64,000 nt of DNA from [Clostridium] scindens (GCF_019597925.1 NZ_CP080442.1:2894001-2958000); one strand, 5' to 3'. Shown: positions 52,402 to 62,471, counted from the stretch's first letter. The notes: generated by a model from the letters alone, not told the origin. Made by a program: numbers and translations.

Positions 52402-54384
52402 TTACAGCACGCCGCCTATTGATAAGAACAATGGCGCAAATACCAGTGATACGATCGTCATCAGCTTGATCAGAATGTTGATAGATGGGCCAGAAGTATC
52501 CTTAAACGGATCACCTACCGTATCTCCTACAACCGCCGCATGGTGCGCGTCGCTGCCCTTGCCGCCATGGTTGCCGTCTTCGATAAACTTCTTGGCATTA
52601 TCCCATGCGCCGCCCGCGTTAGACATGAAGATCGCCATCATAACGCCGGTAACCAGCGCGCCGGCCAGAAGTCCGCCCAGGGCCGCAGGCCCTAATAAAA
52701 TTCCTACTACCAGGGGTGCAAGCACTGCCATAATTCCAGGAACCAGCATCTCTTTTAATGCCGCGGTGGTAGAGATTGCGACGCAGGACTTATAATCCGG
52801 CTTCGTTGTCCCTTCCATAATGCCAGGCATGGTCTTAAACTGGCGTCTTACTTCCTCGATCATCTGATAAGCCGCCTTAGACACTGACTGCATCGTCATG
52901 GCAGAAAACAGGAATGGAAGCATGCCGCCGATAAACATTCCGATGATAACCCTGCTGTTAAGAATGTCGATATTCTTAAGCTGCACAGCCTCTGCATAAG
53001 ATACGAAAAGCGCCAAAGCCGTAAGTGCAGCTGATCCAATGGCAAATCCTTTGCCCATTGCCGCCGTCGTATTTCCAACAGCGTCCAATTTATCCGTAAT
53101 CTTGCGGACTTCCGGCTCAAGCCCGGACATCTCCGCAATCCCGCCTGCATTGTCAGCAATCGGTCCATAAGCGTCAACCGCTACCGTAATGGCTGTCGTA
53201 GACAGCATTCCTACGGCTGCCAGAGCGATGCCATACAAGCCGCAGAACTGATATGCCACAAAGATGCCGGCGCAGATCAATAGAATCGGAATCGCAGTTG
53301 ACTTCATGCCGACTGCAAGGCCGCTGATAATCGTCGTTGCAGCGCCCGTCTCGGACTGCTCTGCAATCTCTTTAACAGACTTATAGTCTCCCGATGTATA
53401 GACTTCGGTGATGATTCCAATCAGCAGGCCGACAATAAGGCCAGCCACGATTGCGATAGCCGCATTGAAATCCCCGAAGAAATACTTACTGAATATAAAT
53501 GCTACGATCAGTACGATCACGCTGGATGCATAAGATCCCATTTTAAGTGCTTTGTGCGGATTGGCCTTCTCATCGCCTTTTACGAAGAAGGTTCCAAGGA
53601 TGGATGCCAGCAGGCCGCAGCCTGCGATTATCAATGGAAAGATGGCTCCCGCCACTTTAAAATATACGATTCCCAAGGTCAGCGAAGAAATGAGCGCTCC
53701 TACATAGGACTCGAAAAGGTCCGCGCCCATTCCGGCAACGTCGCCTACATTGTCGCCTACGTTATCAGCGATAACGGCTGGATTACGAGGATCATCTTCT
53801 GGAATGCCCGCTTCTACTTTACCCACGAGGTCCGCGCCCACATCAGCCGCTTTGGTATAGATACCGCCGCCAACACGCGCAAACAAAGCGATGGATGAAG
53901 CTCCAAGGCTGAATCCTGACAATACCTCCACATTCTTAGTAATAATATAGATGACGCTCACTCCAAGAACGCCAAGGCCTGCCACGCACATTCCCATTAC
54001 TGCCCCGCCGGAAAATGCGATTGAGAGCGCTTTGTTCATTCCGCCTTCTTTGGCAGCATTTGCAGTTCTGACATTTGCCTTTGTAGCAACCGTCATTCCG
54101 AAATATCCTGCCAGAGTGGAGAATAATGCTCCCACAACAAAGCAAATGGCAGTTACCCAGTTGCCAATGCCAAAGCCGATAAGAACGAATAATACGACGA
54201 CAAAGAATATAAGAATCTTATATTCTGCCGTCAAGAAGGCCTGGGCGCCTTCGCTGATTGCAGCTGCAATCTCCTTCATCTTGTCTGTTCCTGCGTTTTG
54301 CTTGCTTACCCTTGCTGCCAGCAGGGCCGCGAACAGCAGGGCTGCAATGCCCAGCACCGGAACAATGTTTAAAAACATCTCCAT
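52402..54384 (-). CDS. hppA: Membrane-bound ion-pumping pyrophosphatase, K+-dependent type
   Basis: A 660-residue protein with about 16 helices that couples PPi hydrolysis to H+ or Na+ transport. The catalytic loop DVGADLVGKVEAGIPEDDPR and NPAVIADNVGDNVGD are intact. The GNTTAAMGKG block has Ala where K+-independent enzymes have Lys, so this is the K+-dependent class, which includes the Na+ pumps. It fits with ppdK, which also handles PPi. It is monocistronic between truA and a hairpin. Confidence 0.96.
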   Translation of the reverse strand: MEMFLNIVPVLGIAALLFAALLAARVSKQNAGTDKMKEIAAAISEGAQAFLTAEYKILIFFVVVLFVLIGFGIGNWVTAICFVVGALFSTLAGYFGMTVATKANVRTANAAKEGGMNKALSIAFSGGAVMGMCVAGLGVLGVSVIYIITKNVEVLSGFSLGASSIALFARVGGGIYTKAADVGADLVGKVEAGIPEDDPRNPAVIADNVGDNVGDVAGMGADLFESYVGALISSLTLGIVYFKVAGAIFPLIIAGCGLLASILGTFFVKGDEKANPHKALKMGSYASSVIVLIVAFIFSKYFFGDFNAAIAIVAGLIVGLLIGIITEVYTSGDYKSVKEIAEQSETGAATTIISGLAVGMKSTAIPILLICAGIFVAYQFCGLYGIALAAVGMLSTTAITVAVDAYGPIADNAGGIAEMSGLEPEVRKITDKLDAVGNTTAAMGKGFAIGSAALTALALFVSYAEAVQLKNIDILNSRVIIGMFIGGMLPFLFSAMTMQSVSKAAYQMIEEVRRQFKTMPGIMEGTTKPDYKSCVAISTTAALKEMLVPGIMAVLAPLVVGILLGPAALGGLLAGALVTGVMMAIFMSNAGGAWDNAKKFIEDGNHGGKGSDAHHAAVVGDTVGDPFKDTSGPSINILIKLMTIVSLVFAPLFLSIGGVL

Positions 54385-54606
54385 AATTAAAATCCTCCCA
54401 CAGATTTATTGTAATTCTTATATTATCATAAAAATGTGGATTGTATAGTATTTTTTTCAGATTTTTTCAGAATTCCCAATTTTTTTGCACATTCCATAAT
54501 TTTTTTTGCAAACTTTGGTAAAAAGGCAAATGAAGAAATTCCTTCTTTTGTTCAGTATATTCGCCCAATATTCTCACAATTAATTTTTCATATATTTATA
54601 CGACTT

Positions 54607-55362
54607 TTACTTGCTTCGTGCACGGTCATACTCTATGCAAACCAGCACAAGTCCTTCCGGAGGAGCCGTCACTCCAGCCTGGGTACGCTCCTTTGCTTCC
54701 AGGATTTCCTTCACCTTTATCGGCTCATAGAACCCTCTTCCCACCCGGATCAGAGTGCCTGCGATAATCCGAACCATATTATAGAGGAATCCATTTCCTG
54801 TAATCCGTATGGTAATATCCGGCCCTTCCTGCTCGATCTTTAATTCTTTCACTGTCCGGACCGTATCTTCCACACTGGTCCGAACATTGCAGAAACTGAC
54901 GAAATCATGCTCGCCCAGGAGATAAGCCGCTCCTTCCCTCATCTTCTCTACATTCATAGGAAATGATACGAAAGTGCTGTATCTGCGCTTTAAAGGGTTG
55001 GGTACCGGCGCGTTATAAATATGGTATTCATACGTCTTAAGGATCTCATCCTGATATCTGGGATGCCAGTCCAATGGAACTTCCTTTGAACATACAATCA
55101 CAATATCATCCGGAAGCCGCTGGTTCAGGGCATAAGCCATTCGCTCTGCCGGAATGGAAGATTCCGTATCGAATACAGCCACATTGCCTAATGCATGCAC
55201 TCCGGAATCGGTCCGGCTGGCTCCAATCACATGAATGTCTTCCCCAGTCAGTTTCTTTAACTTTTTATTCAACACCTCTTCAACCGTAATTCCATTAGGC
55301 TGGATCTGCCAGCCGCAGTAATCTGTGCCATCATAGGCTATGGTCAGTTTGATTCTTCTCAA
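54607..55362 (-). CDS. truA: tRNA pseudouridine synthase A
   Basis: A 251-residue enzyme forming pseudouridine at positions 38-40 of tRNA anticodon stems. The catalytic Asp lies in GASRTDSGVHALGN, and YDGTDYCGWQIQPNG and NGFLYNMVRIIAGTLI are the other TruA blocks. It is the last gene of ecfA1-ecfA2-ecfT-truA, as in many Firmicutes, but here rplM/rpsI do not follow. Confidence 0.96.
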   Translation of the reverse strand: MRRIKLTIAYDGTDYCGWQIQPNGITVEEVLNKKLKKLTGEDIHVIGASRTDSGVHALGNVAVFDTESSIPAERMAYALNQRLPDDIVIVCSKEVPLDWHPRYQDEILKTYEYHIYNAPVPNPLKRRYSTFVSFPMNVEKMREGAAYLLGEHDFVSFCNVRTSVEDTVRTVKELKIEQEGPDITIRITGNGFLYNMVRIIAGTLIRVGRGFYEPIKVKEILEAKERTQAGVTAPPEGLVLVCIEYDRARSK

Positions 55363-55401
55363 AAGGCACCGCGTCCTCCTTATCCATGTTACGTCCTGTC
55401 A

Positions 55402-56226
55402 TCAGAATATCCAAAGATGCAGCGGTACGTACCTTCCAATAAAGAATACCGCCACCACATATGCCACGACCACGATATATGCCATATGGTCTCTTGACTG
55501 GTACTTCAGAGGCTTCATCTTGGTTCTTCCCTCACCTCCGCGGTAGCATCTTGCCTCCATAGCCATTGCAAGGTCATTGGCGCGCCGGAAGGCCGATACG
55601 AACAAAGGGACCAGAATAGGAATCATATTTTTAGCCCGCTGAATAATATTGCCGCTCTCCAAATCAGCGCCCCGGGCAATCTGTGCTTTCATAATCTTAT
55701 CTGTCTCTTCCAGAAGTATGGGAATGAACCGCAGCGCGATAGACATCATCATCGCCACCTCGTGCACAGGAACGCGGATCTTGTTCAATGGGTGCAGCAG
55801 CTTCTCTATTCCATCCGTCAGTTCATTCGGCGTCGTGGTAAATGTCATAAGCGAAGAGCCTATGATCAGATAGATCAGCCGGATCGCCATATAGACAGCC
55901 GTTCGAAGCCCGCCTTCCGTAATGGTGAATATCCAAGCATGGAACAGCACCTCACCGTCCCTGGTCAGAAACAGATTAAACAATACCGTTATCATCAGCA
56001 GCATGACAATGGGCTTAAGGCCTTTGACAATGTAGGAAAATGGTACCTTTGACAGCCGTATGACGGCTACCAGGAATACGGTTGCCACAATATAGCCGGG
56101 TATACTTTTAAACAGAAACAAAGAGATCAGGTACAGAAGCGTGGATACCAGTTTCACCCTTGGATCCAGCCTGTGAAGCACGCTCTTTGCCGGATAATAT
56201 TGTCCGATTGTAATGTCTCGAATCAT
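55402..56226 (-). CDS. ecfT: ECF transporter transmembrane component EcfT
   Basis: A 274-residue membrane protein forming the shared scaffold of group II ECF vitamin transporters. The coupling helices with ARG-type motifs are visible in AQIARGADLE and AMEARCYRGG. Several hydrophobic helices precede them. It starts within the last codons of ecfA2 (4-base overlap). Substrate-specific S components must be encoded elsewhere. Confidence 0.93.
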   Translation of the reverse strand: MIRDITIGQYYPAKSVLHRLDPRVKLVSTLLYLISLFLFKSIPGYIVATVFLVAVIRLSKVPFSYIVKGLKPIVMLLMITVLFNLFLTRDGEVLFHAWIFTITEGGLRTAVYMAIRLIYLIIGSSLMTFTTTPNELTDGIEKLLHPLNKIRVPVHEVAMMMSIALRFIPILLEETDKIMKAQIARGADLESGNIIQRAKNMIPILVPLFVSAFRRANDLAMAMEARCYRGGEGRTKMKPLKYQSRDHMAYIVVVAYVVAVFFIGRYVPLHLWIF

Positions 56227-57077
56227 TCTTTTCTCTCCAGTGCCTGCATGATCTCTCTGGCTGCTTCCTCCACCGTGGTTACGTCCACCTTCACAGGAAG
56301 CCCATGCTCCTTAAGATCATGCATGATATATGTGACCTGCGGCGCCGCAAGCCCAACCTTTTCCAGTTCCTGATAATGCGCAAATACTTTCTTCGGCTCA
56401 TCATTATACATGACAGAGCCTCTATTCATAACGATAATGCGGTCCGCATATCTGGCAATATCCTCCATGCTATGGGACACAAGGATGACCGTCATATCGC
56501 TTTCTTTGTGGAGATAGGCGATCTGGTCCAGAATGTCATCCCTTCCCTTCGGATCCAGCCCCGCGGTAGGCTCGTCCAGCACCAGAACCTTAGGCCGCAT
56601 AGCCAGCACGCCGGCTATTGCCACGCGCCGCTTCTGTCCTCCGGACAGTTCAAAAGGCGAAGACTTATAGTACTTTTCCTTAAGTCCTACAAGTTTCAGC
56701 GCCTCCAGCGCCCGCTCCTTGCATTCTTTGGGGCCAAGTCCCTGATTCTTTGGTCCAAAGCACACATCCGTCATCACGTCTATCTCAAACAGCTGATGCT
56801 CGGGATACTGGAATACCAGGCCCACCTGGTTCCTGAGTTCCCGCATGTTATACCCTTCCTCATATATATTCTCATCATTATAATACAGCGCGCCGCTGGT
56901 GGCTTTTATAAGGCCATTCAGATGCTGGATCAGCGTAGACTTTCCCGAACCGGTATGTCCGATGATTCCGACAAACTCCCCATGGGGAATCGTCAGGGAA
57001 ATATCCTTAAGCGCATGCTTTTCATATGCCGTTCCGAGGCTGTAAACATAGTTAAGATGTTCTAATCTAATTGACAT
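56223..57077 (-). CDS. ecfA2: ECF transporter ATPase EcfA2
   Basis: A 284-residue ATPase: Walker A GHTGSGKST, Q-loop VFQYPEHQLFEID, signature ELSGGQKRRVAIAG, Walker B VLVLDEPTAGLDP. The PEHQLF sequence after the Q-loop is typical of EcfA proteins. It overlaps ecfA1 by 16 bases and ecfT by 4, forming a tightly coupled operon. Confidence 0.95.
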   Translation of the reverse strand: MSIRLEHLNYVYSLGTAYEKHALKDISLTIPHGEFVGIIGHTGSGKSTLIQHLNGLIKATSGALYYNDENIYEEGYNMRELRNQVGLVFQYPEHQLFEIDVMTDVCFGPKNQGLGPKECKERALEALKLVGLKEKYYKSSPFELSGGQKRRVAIAGVLAMRPKVLVLDEPTAGLDPKGRDDILDQIAYLHKESDMTVILVSHSMEDIARYADRIIVMNRGSVMYNDEPKKVFAHYQELEKVGLAAPQVTYIMHDLKEHGLPVKVDVTTVEEAAREIMQALERKE

Positions 57078-57913
57078 AATGCTTCCACCAATTCCTCTTT
57101 CCTAAGAATACCTGACGGGATATCCAGACCCTGCTTCTTAAGCTCATCTGCCAGGATTGTCACCTGGGGGACATCCAGACGGTATTTTTTTAGTTCGTCT
57201 ACCTGGGAAAATACTTCCTTTGGCGTTCCTTCCATTACCACCCGCCCGTGATCCATCACATAGATCTTATCCGCATCTATGACTTCTTCCATATAATGGG
57301 TAATGAGAATCACCGTAACTTTCTTCTGCTCTCTTAACTTCTTCACTGTCTTAAGGACTTCCTTGCGCCCTACTGGATCCAGCATGGCAGTCGGCTCATC
57401 CAGCACGATGCACTTAGGCTCCATGGCTACCACGCCGGCAATCGCCACCCTCTGCTTCTGTCCCCCTGAGAGTTTATTCGGTGAATGGTGCCGATACTCT
57501 ATCATGCCGACAGCCTTTAAACTTTCTTCTACACGCTGCCAGATCTCGTCCGTAGGAACTCCCAGATTCTCCGGGCCGAATCCTACATCTTCCTCTACCA
57601 CGGTTCCAATGATCTGATTGTCGGGGTTCTGGAATACCATGCCGGCAGATTGGCGCACGTTCCATAGTTCAGACGGGTCCTTCGTATCCAGGCCATTCAC
57701 CCATACCGTGCCCTCTGTCGGTACCAGAATTGCATTGATATGCTTAGCCAGCGTAGATTTCCCGGAGCCGTTATGGCCGAGAATCGCTATGAACTGCCCT
57801 TCCTTTACGTCGATATCCACTTCGTCTATCGCTCGTGACTTACCGATCACATTGCCTTCCTCGTCCCGCTTCTCATATTCAAATATCAGTTTATCTGTCT
57901 GAACCATATCCAT
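57062..57913 (-). CDS. ecfA1: ECF transporter ATPase EcfA1
   Basis: A 283-residue ATPase: Walker A GHNGSGKST, Q-loop VFQNPDNQIIGTVVEEDVGFG, signature KLSGGQKQRVAIAG, Walker B IVLDEPTAMLDP. The NPDNQ sequence is typical of EcfA1. The start at 57913 follows GGAGG by 8 bases. It is the first gene of the ECF operon. In many Firmicutes the operon follows rplQ; here an EamA gene precedes it. Confidence 0.95.
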   Translation of the reverse strand: MDMVQTDKLIFEYEKRDEEGNVIGKSRAIDEVDIDVKEGQFIAILGHNGSGKSTLAKHINAILVPTEGTVWVNGLDTKDPSELWNVRQSAGMVFQNPDNQIIGTVVEEDVGFGPENLGVPTDEIWQRVEESLKAVGMIEYRHHSPNKLSGGQKQRVAIAGVVAMEPKCIVLDEPTAMLDPVGRKEVLKTVKKLREQKKVTVILITHYMEEVIDADKIYVMDHGRVVMEGTPKEVFSQVDELKKYRLDVPQVTILADELKKQGLDIPSGILRKEELVEALCQLD

Positions 57914-57948
57914 GGATTCCGCCTCCGACCTGTGTATTTTACTGTTTC

Positions 57949-58881
57949 TTATTGTACGTTATCGCTACGCATTTTGCAAGGTGCAGAATTCACCACCACA
58001 ATACCAATACTAACCAGCACCAGGGCCGCAAGATTCTGTACCGTGAATATATCTTCTCCCAGCAGAAGCGCTGACAGCGTCACTCCGAATACTGGGATGC
58101 TGAATCCGAAAATGGTAACCTTGCCCACCGGATTATATTTCAACAATTCTGCCCATAAGGTAAATGCGATTGTTGACAGCAGAACAAGGTAAAAGAATAG
58201 CGCGGATGATCTGGCGTTAAATCCATACATGCTGCCGCCCGTCAGATAGCCCGCAATCATCAGCACCGCGCCTCCAAACAGCAGCTGAAAGGCGGTGATT
58301 GTCATCGGGCTTTCCCTGTGGGATATCAGTTTCATCGTCACAGAACTGATCCCATAGGTGATCGCGCACAGAAGGCTGATTCCCTCTCCCTGGAATGAAA
58401 ATCCGCTGCCCCATGCGCCCGGCACCACATTGATGACGATTACGCCCGCGAATCCGATCAGGCAGCCTATGGCTTTCTTCCAGGTAATCTTCTCTTCCTT
58501 CATGAGGAAATGGGCCGCGATAATCGCAAAGAAGGCATTGGATGCATTGATGACGGAACCCTTGGCCCCAGTAACGTGGGCAAGTCCGATATAGAAGAAC
58601 ACATAATTGATCGTCGTCTGCAAAAGCCCCTGCCCGAATACATAAGGAACGGAAGACCACTTCATAGTGATCAGTCTTCTCTCCAGCATGCTGGCCACCG
58701 CATATGTCAATACGCCCGACAGGAAGAAGCGGTAGCCCGCAAACAATATCTGGCTGCCCGCCCCCTCTATATGAAACATCTCATAGCCTATCTTTACACA
58801 AGGAAATGCGCTGCCCCATAAGGCGCAGCACACCAATGCCAGAAAGACTCTGGCCGTCGTATTCTGATAAAACTTCTCCAT
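57949..58881 (-). CDS. EamA/DMT family transporter
   Basis: A 310-residue membrane protein with ten hydrophobic segments in two EamA repeats (CALWGSAFPCVKIGYE in the first, SVTMKLISHRESPMTITAFQ in the second). The family exports amino acids and other small metabolites or carries nucleotide sugars; the substrate is unknown. Its start overlaps the stop of the cyclophilin gene by one base with GAGGG upstream. Confidence 0.88.
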   Translation of the reverse strand: MEKFYQNTTARVFLALVCCALWGSAFPCVKIGYEMFHIEGAGSQILFAGYRFFLSGVLTYAVASMLERRLITMKWSSVPYVFGQGLLQTTINYVFFYIGLAHVTGAKGSVINASNAFFAIIAAHFLMKEEKITWKKAIGCLIGFAGVIVINVVPGAWGSGFSFQGEGISLLCAITYGISSVTMKLISHRESPMTITAFQLLFGGAVLMIAGYLTGGSMYGFNARSSALFFYLVLLSTIAFTLWAELLKYNPVGKVTIFGFSIPVFGVTLSALLLGEDIFTVQNLAALVLVSIGIVVVNSAPCKMRSDNVQ

Positions 58882-59399
58882 TATGCCCTCTCTGGCTCCG
58901 GATAGTCCTGGCCCTTGGTATCTACCGTTACCTTTTTCATCCTCTGTGCCTCCAATGGCCTGTCATTGTAGTCTGTAGGCGTATCCGCGATTTTATTCAC
59001 TACATCCATGCCCGTGATAATCTTTCCAAATGCTGCATAAGAGCCATTCAGATGCGGAGAATTCTTGTGCATGATAAAAAACTGAGAGCCTGCGCTGTCC
59101 GGATGCATTGCTCTTGCCATAGAAAGGACGCCTTCCGTATGCGCCAGGTCATTGGAAAAACCATTCTGTGCAAATTCCCCTTTGATATTGTATCCCGGGC
59201 CGCCCGTGCCGGTGCCTTCCGGACATCCTCCCTGAATCATGAATCCACTGATTACGCGGTGGAAGATCAGTCCGTCATAATATCCCTTCTTCACCAGCGA
59301 GATAAAGTTATTTACCGTGTTCGGTGCAATCTCCGGATATAATTCTGCCTTCATGATGTCTCCATTTTCCATTTCAATCGTAATAATTGGATTTTCCAT
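58881..59399 (-). CDS. Cyclophilin-type peptidyl-prolyl cis-trans isomerase
   Basis: A 172-residue cytoplasmic cyclophilin: NFISLVKKGYYDGLIFHRVI with the catalytic Arg region, FMIQGGCPEGTGTGGPGY, and AGSQFFIM. There is no signal peptide. It catalyses proline isomerisation in protein folding. Coupled by a one-base overlap to the EamA exporter gene. Confidence 0.95.
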   Translation of the reverse strand: MENPIITIEMENGDIMKAELYPEIAPNTVNNFISLVKKGYYDGLIFHRVISGFMIQGGCPEGTGTGGPGYNIKGEFAQNGFSNDLAHTEGVLSMARAMHPDSAGSQFFIMHKNSPHLNGSYAAFGKIITGMDVVNKIADTPTDYNDRPLEAQRMKKVTVDTKGQDYPEPERA

Positions 59400-59543
59400 A
59401 ATTTACTTCCTCTCTTTTTTCAAATATTTAAACCGTATTATCTATTGTAACGGATATTTTTCCATTCGTAAAGTATCTTGATTGGAATGATATGCATAGA
59501 ATCAGGAATACTAATCAAGACAAAGTAAGACAGGGAGGATGAT

Positions 59544-60047
59544 ATGATGAAAAAATGTAAGATATTGGGGACTGCCGCGGCCATGATGCTGGTATTCGCG
59601 CTTGCAGGGTGCGAAAACAATACGGATGATGTGGACGCCCTCAAAAAACGGGTAGACCAGATGGAACAGGAACTGGCTGATATGGAGATTAATAATAATC
59701 TTGCCGAATCCTCTCAGGATAAGGCTTCTATTAATGAAGTCTCCGCATCCGATGACTCTATCGCATCTCTTACCCAGGCTGTGGATGACATGGTGTCAAA
59801 GGCCAACGAAGCAAAGCCAGACGGTACTGAAGAGGAAAAAATGGAACAGTTCTTTACCCTCAAAAAAGAGATGAAGAGTATGGACAGCCGTCTGGATGCC
59901 TACGAGGATTATCTGGAATACCAGTACCGCCAGGAAAAACTTTCCCGGGAAGAATACCAAAGCCAGGATCAGGCGCTGGAAGAACTGGAAGATAAACTGG
60001 ACGCTGCCGAGGACCAGCTGGAATGGACCTTCGGCATAGACGACTAG
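59544..60047 (+). CDS. Small lipoprotein with coiled coil, function unknown
   Basis: A 167-residue secreted protein. The N-terminus has KKCK, a hydrophobic stretch and a lipobox FALAGC, so lipidation at Cys is expected. The mature part is acidic and helix-rich with coiled-coil heptads (VDALKKRVDQMEQELADME, then LEELEDKLDAAEDQLEW). GGGAGG lies 5 bases before the first of two adjacent ATGs. I recognise no named family. Confidence 0.75.
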   Translation: MMKKCKILGTAAAMMLVFALAGCENNTDDVDALKKRVDQMEQELADMEINNNLAESSQDKASINEVSASDDSIASLTQAVDDMVSKANEAKPDGTEEEKMEQFFTLKKEMKSMDSRLDAYEDYLEYQYRQEKLSREEYQSQDQALEELEDKLDAAEDQLEWTFGIDD

Positions 60048-60049
60048 GC

Positions 60050-60084
60050 AAAAAGATGCCGGAGCATCCATGTGCTCCGGCATC
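60050..60084 (-). terminator. Terminator of the arylsulfate sulfotransferase gene
   Basis: GATGCCGGAGCA stem with complement and T5 on the minus strand, beginning within 10 bases of the stop codon. It probably also ends the convergent lipoprotein transcript. Confidence 0.85.
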
Positions 60085-60092
60085 GCTTCCAT

Positions 60093-61742
60093 CTATTGCC
60101 CTATAATGCCGTCTTCAAAATAGAATCCGTCAAAATCATACTTATAGACGCGGTAAATAAACTTTTCCATATCCATCTTATAACTTGCGATCAGTCTATG
60201 ATCCTTGTCATACTCGCCAAACATGCCTTGGAATCCTGAATCGATCACCGTATTGTCCCCAATATCCTGGGCGCTGCTTACATAGCCTGAATAGGGAACT
60301 TCAAAGGAATCTGCAAGTTTAAAGGTTCCTGCATTCTCGTCCACCAGATACTTATAGTAATAAGAAGAAGTCCCCTCCTTGGCGCTGTTCTGTACAAGTC
60401 CCACCGCAGCCCAGTCAAAATCCGGCCTGGTTTCGCTGATTCCAATATTATTGTTAAACATATACAGATAATACTGTCCCTCCGGCAGGCTATCATCTTC
60501 TACATAGGCAACCGAGTGCTGCCCGCCATGGATGGTAAACTCTCCATCCTTTGCAAACACCAGGCTTTCATACTGCGTCCCTGTCCAGAAGGACTTCTCT
60601 GCGATCATATAGCCCAACGTTGGAGTTCCATAGATATCATTGACCCTTATAATAGAGGAAGTCTCCCTCGAGCTTAACAGCACAGATCCGTTGCCCATCC
60701 ACTGGATCGTATTGATATGCATCCAGTCCAGCTCTCCATCTTCGCTTCTTTGGCATTCCGCCTTGTATTCCCCAAACAGAGCGCCAAGATCCAGCACTTT
60801 CGTGACTTCTCCGGAATTTACGTCCAGCTTGACCACAACCTCTTCCGTGCTGTCCTGTTTCTTATCTGATGCCAGAATCAGCATATTGCCGTTGTCATCA
60901 AATACATAATCATGATGGACTTCATAGTCTCCGAGATCAAAGACATTTGTCACCTGTCCCGTCCTGCTTACCTGCGCCATCTTCGTCTCAGAAATACTGT
61001 AGTACATAGAATCCTTATCAAAGATCAGCCTGTGGCTTCGGTATCCCAGAAGCGGCACCTCTCCCCGGAGCGTTCCATTATTGTCGTAATAATACATAAA
61101 GTCCAGAGCAGTGCTGTCATTTCCCAAGACTACATAGAGCCCGTCTTCCAGCTGGCTTGCATCGCCTGCCACATCCGTATCCAGCTGTACATCTTCCGTT
61201 CCTATAAGGGAGCCCATCTCAAATACGATCTCCTTGGTGTCCGTGGAGCCATCTTCCTCTGTCAGGAAAAACGTAACCTTATTCTCCATATCGGGTATCA
61301 GGCCGATCACCTGGAATTCATGTTCTTTCTGGTATGTCTCCTCCTGATACACCGTCCGGTTAAAATCCTGAATCTTCGGGTCTTCGGCATGAACCGTATA
61401 GGCTACGCTCACTGGCTCATCCGTGTTGAAATACACATAGAGCGACTGGGTGTTGGTGCCGAATGGATTGTATTCTATCAGCATATTGCTAAGCGTGTAC
61501 TCCTGAGAAGACTTCTTCTCTTCCAGTTCCTCTGCTATCTTATCCTGATTCTTCACATCGTAGGCAGCCTTAATCTTCTTCAGAGATTCTTCCTGCGTCT
61601 TGGTAAGCTTCGTTGTCTCCGTATCCGTCTGCTTCGTGCTGTCTCCTGTCTCCGAAGTTGCCATAACCTTCGCCCCTACGCCCGTTGCGATAAATATCGC
61701 AGCCGCCAGGGCACAGGCCAATATCTTATTTCTCTTTCTCAA
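60093..61742 (-). CDS. Arylsulfate sulfotransferase, secreted
   Basis: A 549-residue protein with an N-terminal signal/anchor (RNKILACALAAAIFIATG). It resembles PAPS-independent arylsulfate sulfotransferases (ASST), which move sulfate from one phenolic sulfate to another phenol. Candidate active-site histidines lie in EVHHDYVFDDNG, LDWMHINTIQW and IHGGQHSVAYV, in the order of the ASST propeller. The start is TTG with GGGG 6 bases upstream. Intestinal Firmicutes are known to carry such enzymes. Substrates would be host or dietary phenol sulfates, which is inference. Confidence 0.85.
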   Translation of the reverse strand: MRKRNKILACALAAAIFIATGVGAKVMATSETGDSTKQTDTETTKLTKTQEESLKKIKAAYDVKNQDKIAEELEEKKSSQEYTLSNMLIEYNPFGTNTQSLYVYFNTDEPVSVAYTVHAEDPKIQDFNRTVYQEETYQKEHEFQVIGLIPDMENKVTFFLTEEDGSTDTKEIVFEMGSLIGTEDVQLDTDVAGDASQLEDGLYVVLGNDSTALDFMYYYDNNGTLRGEVPLLGYRSHRLIFDKDSMYYSISETKMAQVSRTGQVTNVFDLGDYEVHHDYVFDDNGNMLILASDKKQDSTEEVVVKLDVNSGEVTKVLDLGALFGEYKAECQRSEDGELDWMHINTIQWMGNGSVLLSSRETSSIIRVNDIYGTPTLGYMIAEKSFWTGTQYESLVFAKDGEFTIHGGQHSVAYVEDDSLPEGQYYLYMFNNNIGISETRPDFDWAAVGLVQNSAKEGTSSYYYKYLVDENAGTFKLADSFEVPYSGYVSSAQDIGDNTVIDSGFQGMFGEYDKDHRLIASYKMDMEKFIYRVYKYDFDGFYFEDGIIGQ

Positions 61743-61826
61743 TTTATACCCCGCCTTTTCTAACTTGATTATGGGTTGCTATACTCACATTTTAACAGGA
61801 ATTTGTGTTCATTTCATGAAAATATC

Positions 61827-62450
61827 TCAAATTATGGAATATAATATTATACCGCCCTTTTCTTCGTATCCGGTGTCCCACAGTTCCTTCAGGGACATCC
61901 GCACTGCCTGCCCATAGGTAGCCACCGTTATATACATCTCCTGCGGCCCGTCTTCGTAGCCCACCACGAGAAACCAGTGCCAGATAAAGTCCTTATACTT
62001 GTCAACATTCTTATGCCTCAGCATCAAATACGGCACAGGAAGTCCCGCATTGATCTGCCGCCTGATCTTTTCAGCCGCTTCTTCATAAGAACGGCTTCCT
62101 TTCAAGCCTTCCATAGCAATCTGTATCCCGGCGCCCGTCTTGTCATTTACGTCCTGGATATACCGCTGGAATCCTTCAATGTACCATTCAAGCTTCTTCA
62201 CGCCGCCGACCCTCGGCCGGATATAGGGCTTCATAATCTGGCTGAATTGCTTATACTCTTCCTTATTAAGATGCATCTTGTCAAAAGGATAGAGTGCATC
62301 CATGCCCATATAGAGGGCAAAGTAGATACAACTGTCGCAGGCAGTCGCAGCGCCGCATCCTCCGATATTCATAACTACATTTGTAAACCAATCCTGGCTG
62401 CCCCCATAGGCTTCTTCTATCGTAAAATAATCGAGTCTCTTACTATGCAT
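61827..62450 (-). CDS. C39-like cysteine-protease-fold protein, uncharacterised
   Basis: A 207-residue protein. NIGGCGAATACD near residue 35 offers a G-C-G-A-A nucleophile context, and DFIWHWFLVVGYE near residue 165 offers a catalytic-type His, as in peptidase C39-like domains. No signal peptide or membrane helix is evident, so it is probably cytoplasmic. The start is set at 62450, 10 bases after GGGAGG; a TTG further upstream is less likely. A long hairpin lies just upstream of the ribosome binding site. Function unknown. Confidence 0.6.
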   Translation of the reverse strand: MHSKRLDYFTIEEAYGGSQDWFTNVVMNIGGCGAATACDSCIYFALYMGMDALYPFDKMHLNKEEYKQFSQIMKPYIRPRVGGVKKLEWYIEGFQRYIQDVNDKTGAGIQIAMEGLKGSRSYEEAAEKIRRQINAGLPVPYLMLRHKNVDKYKDFIWHWFLVVGYEDGPQEMYITVATYGQAVRMSLKELWDTGYEEKGGIILYSII

Positions 62451-62471
62451 AATTCTGTCGCCTCCCAACGC

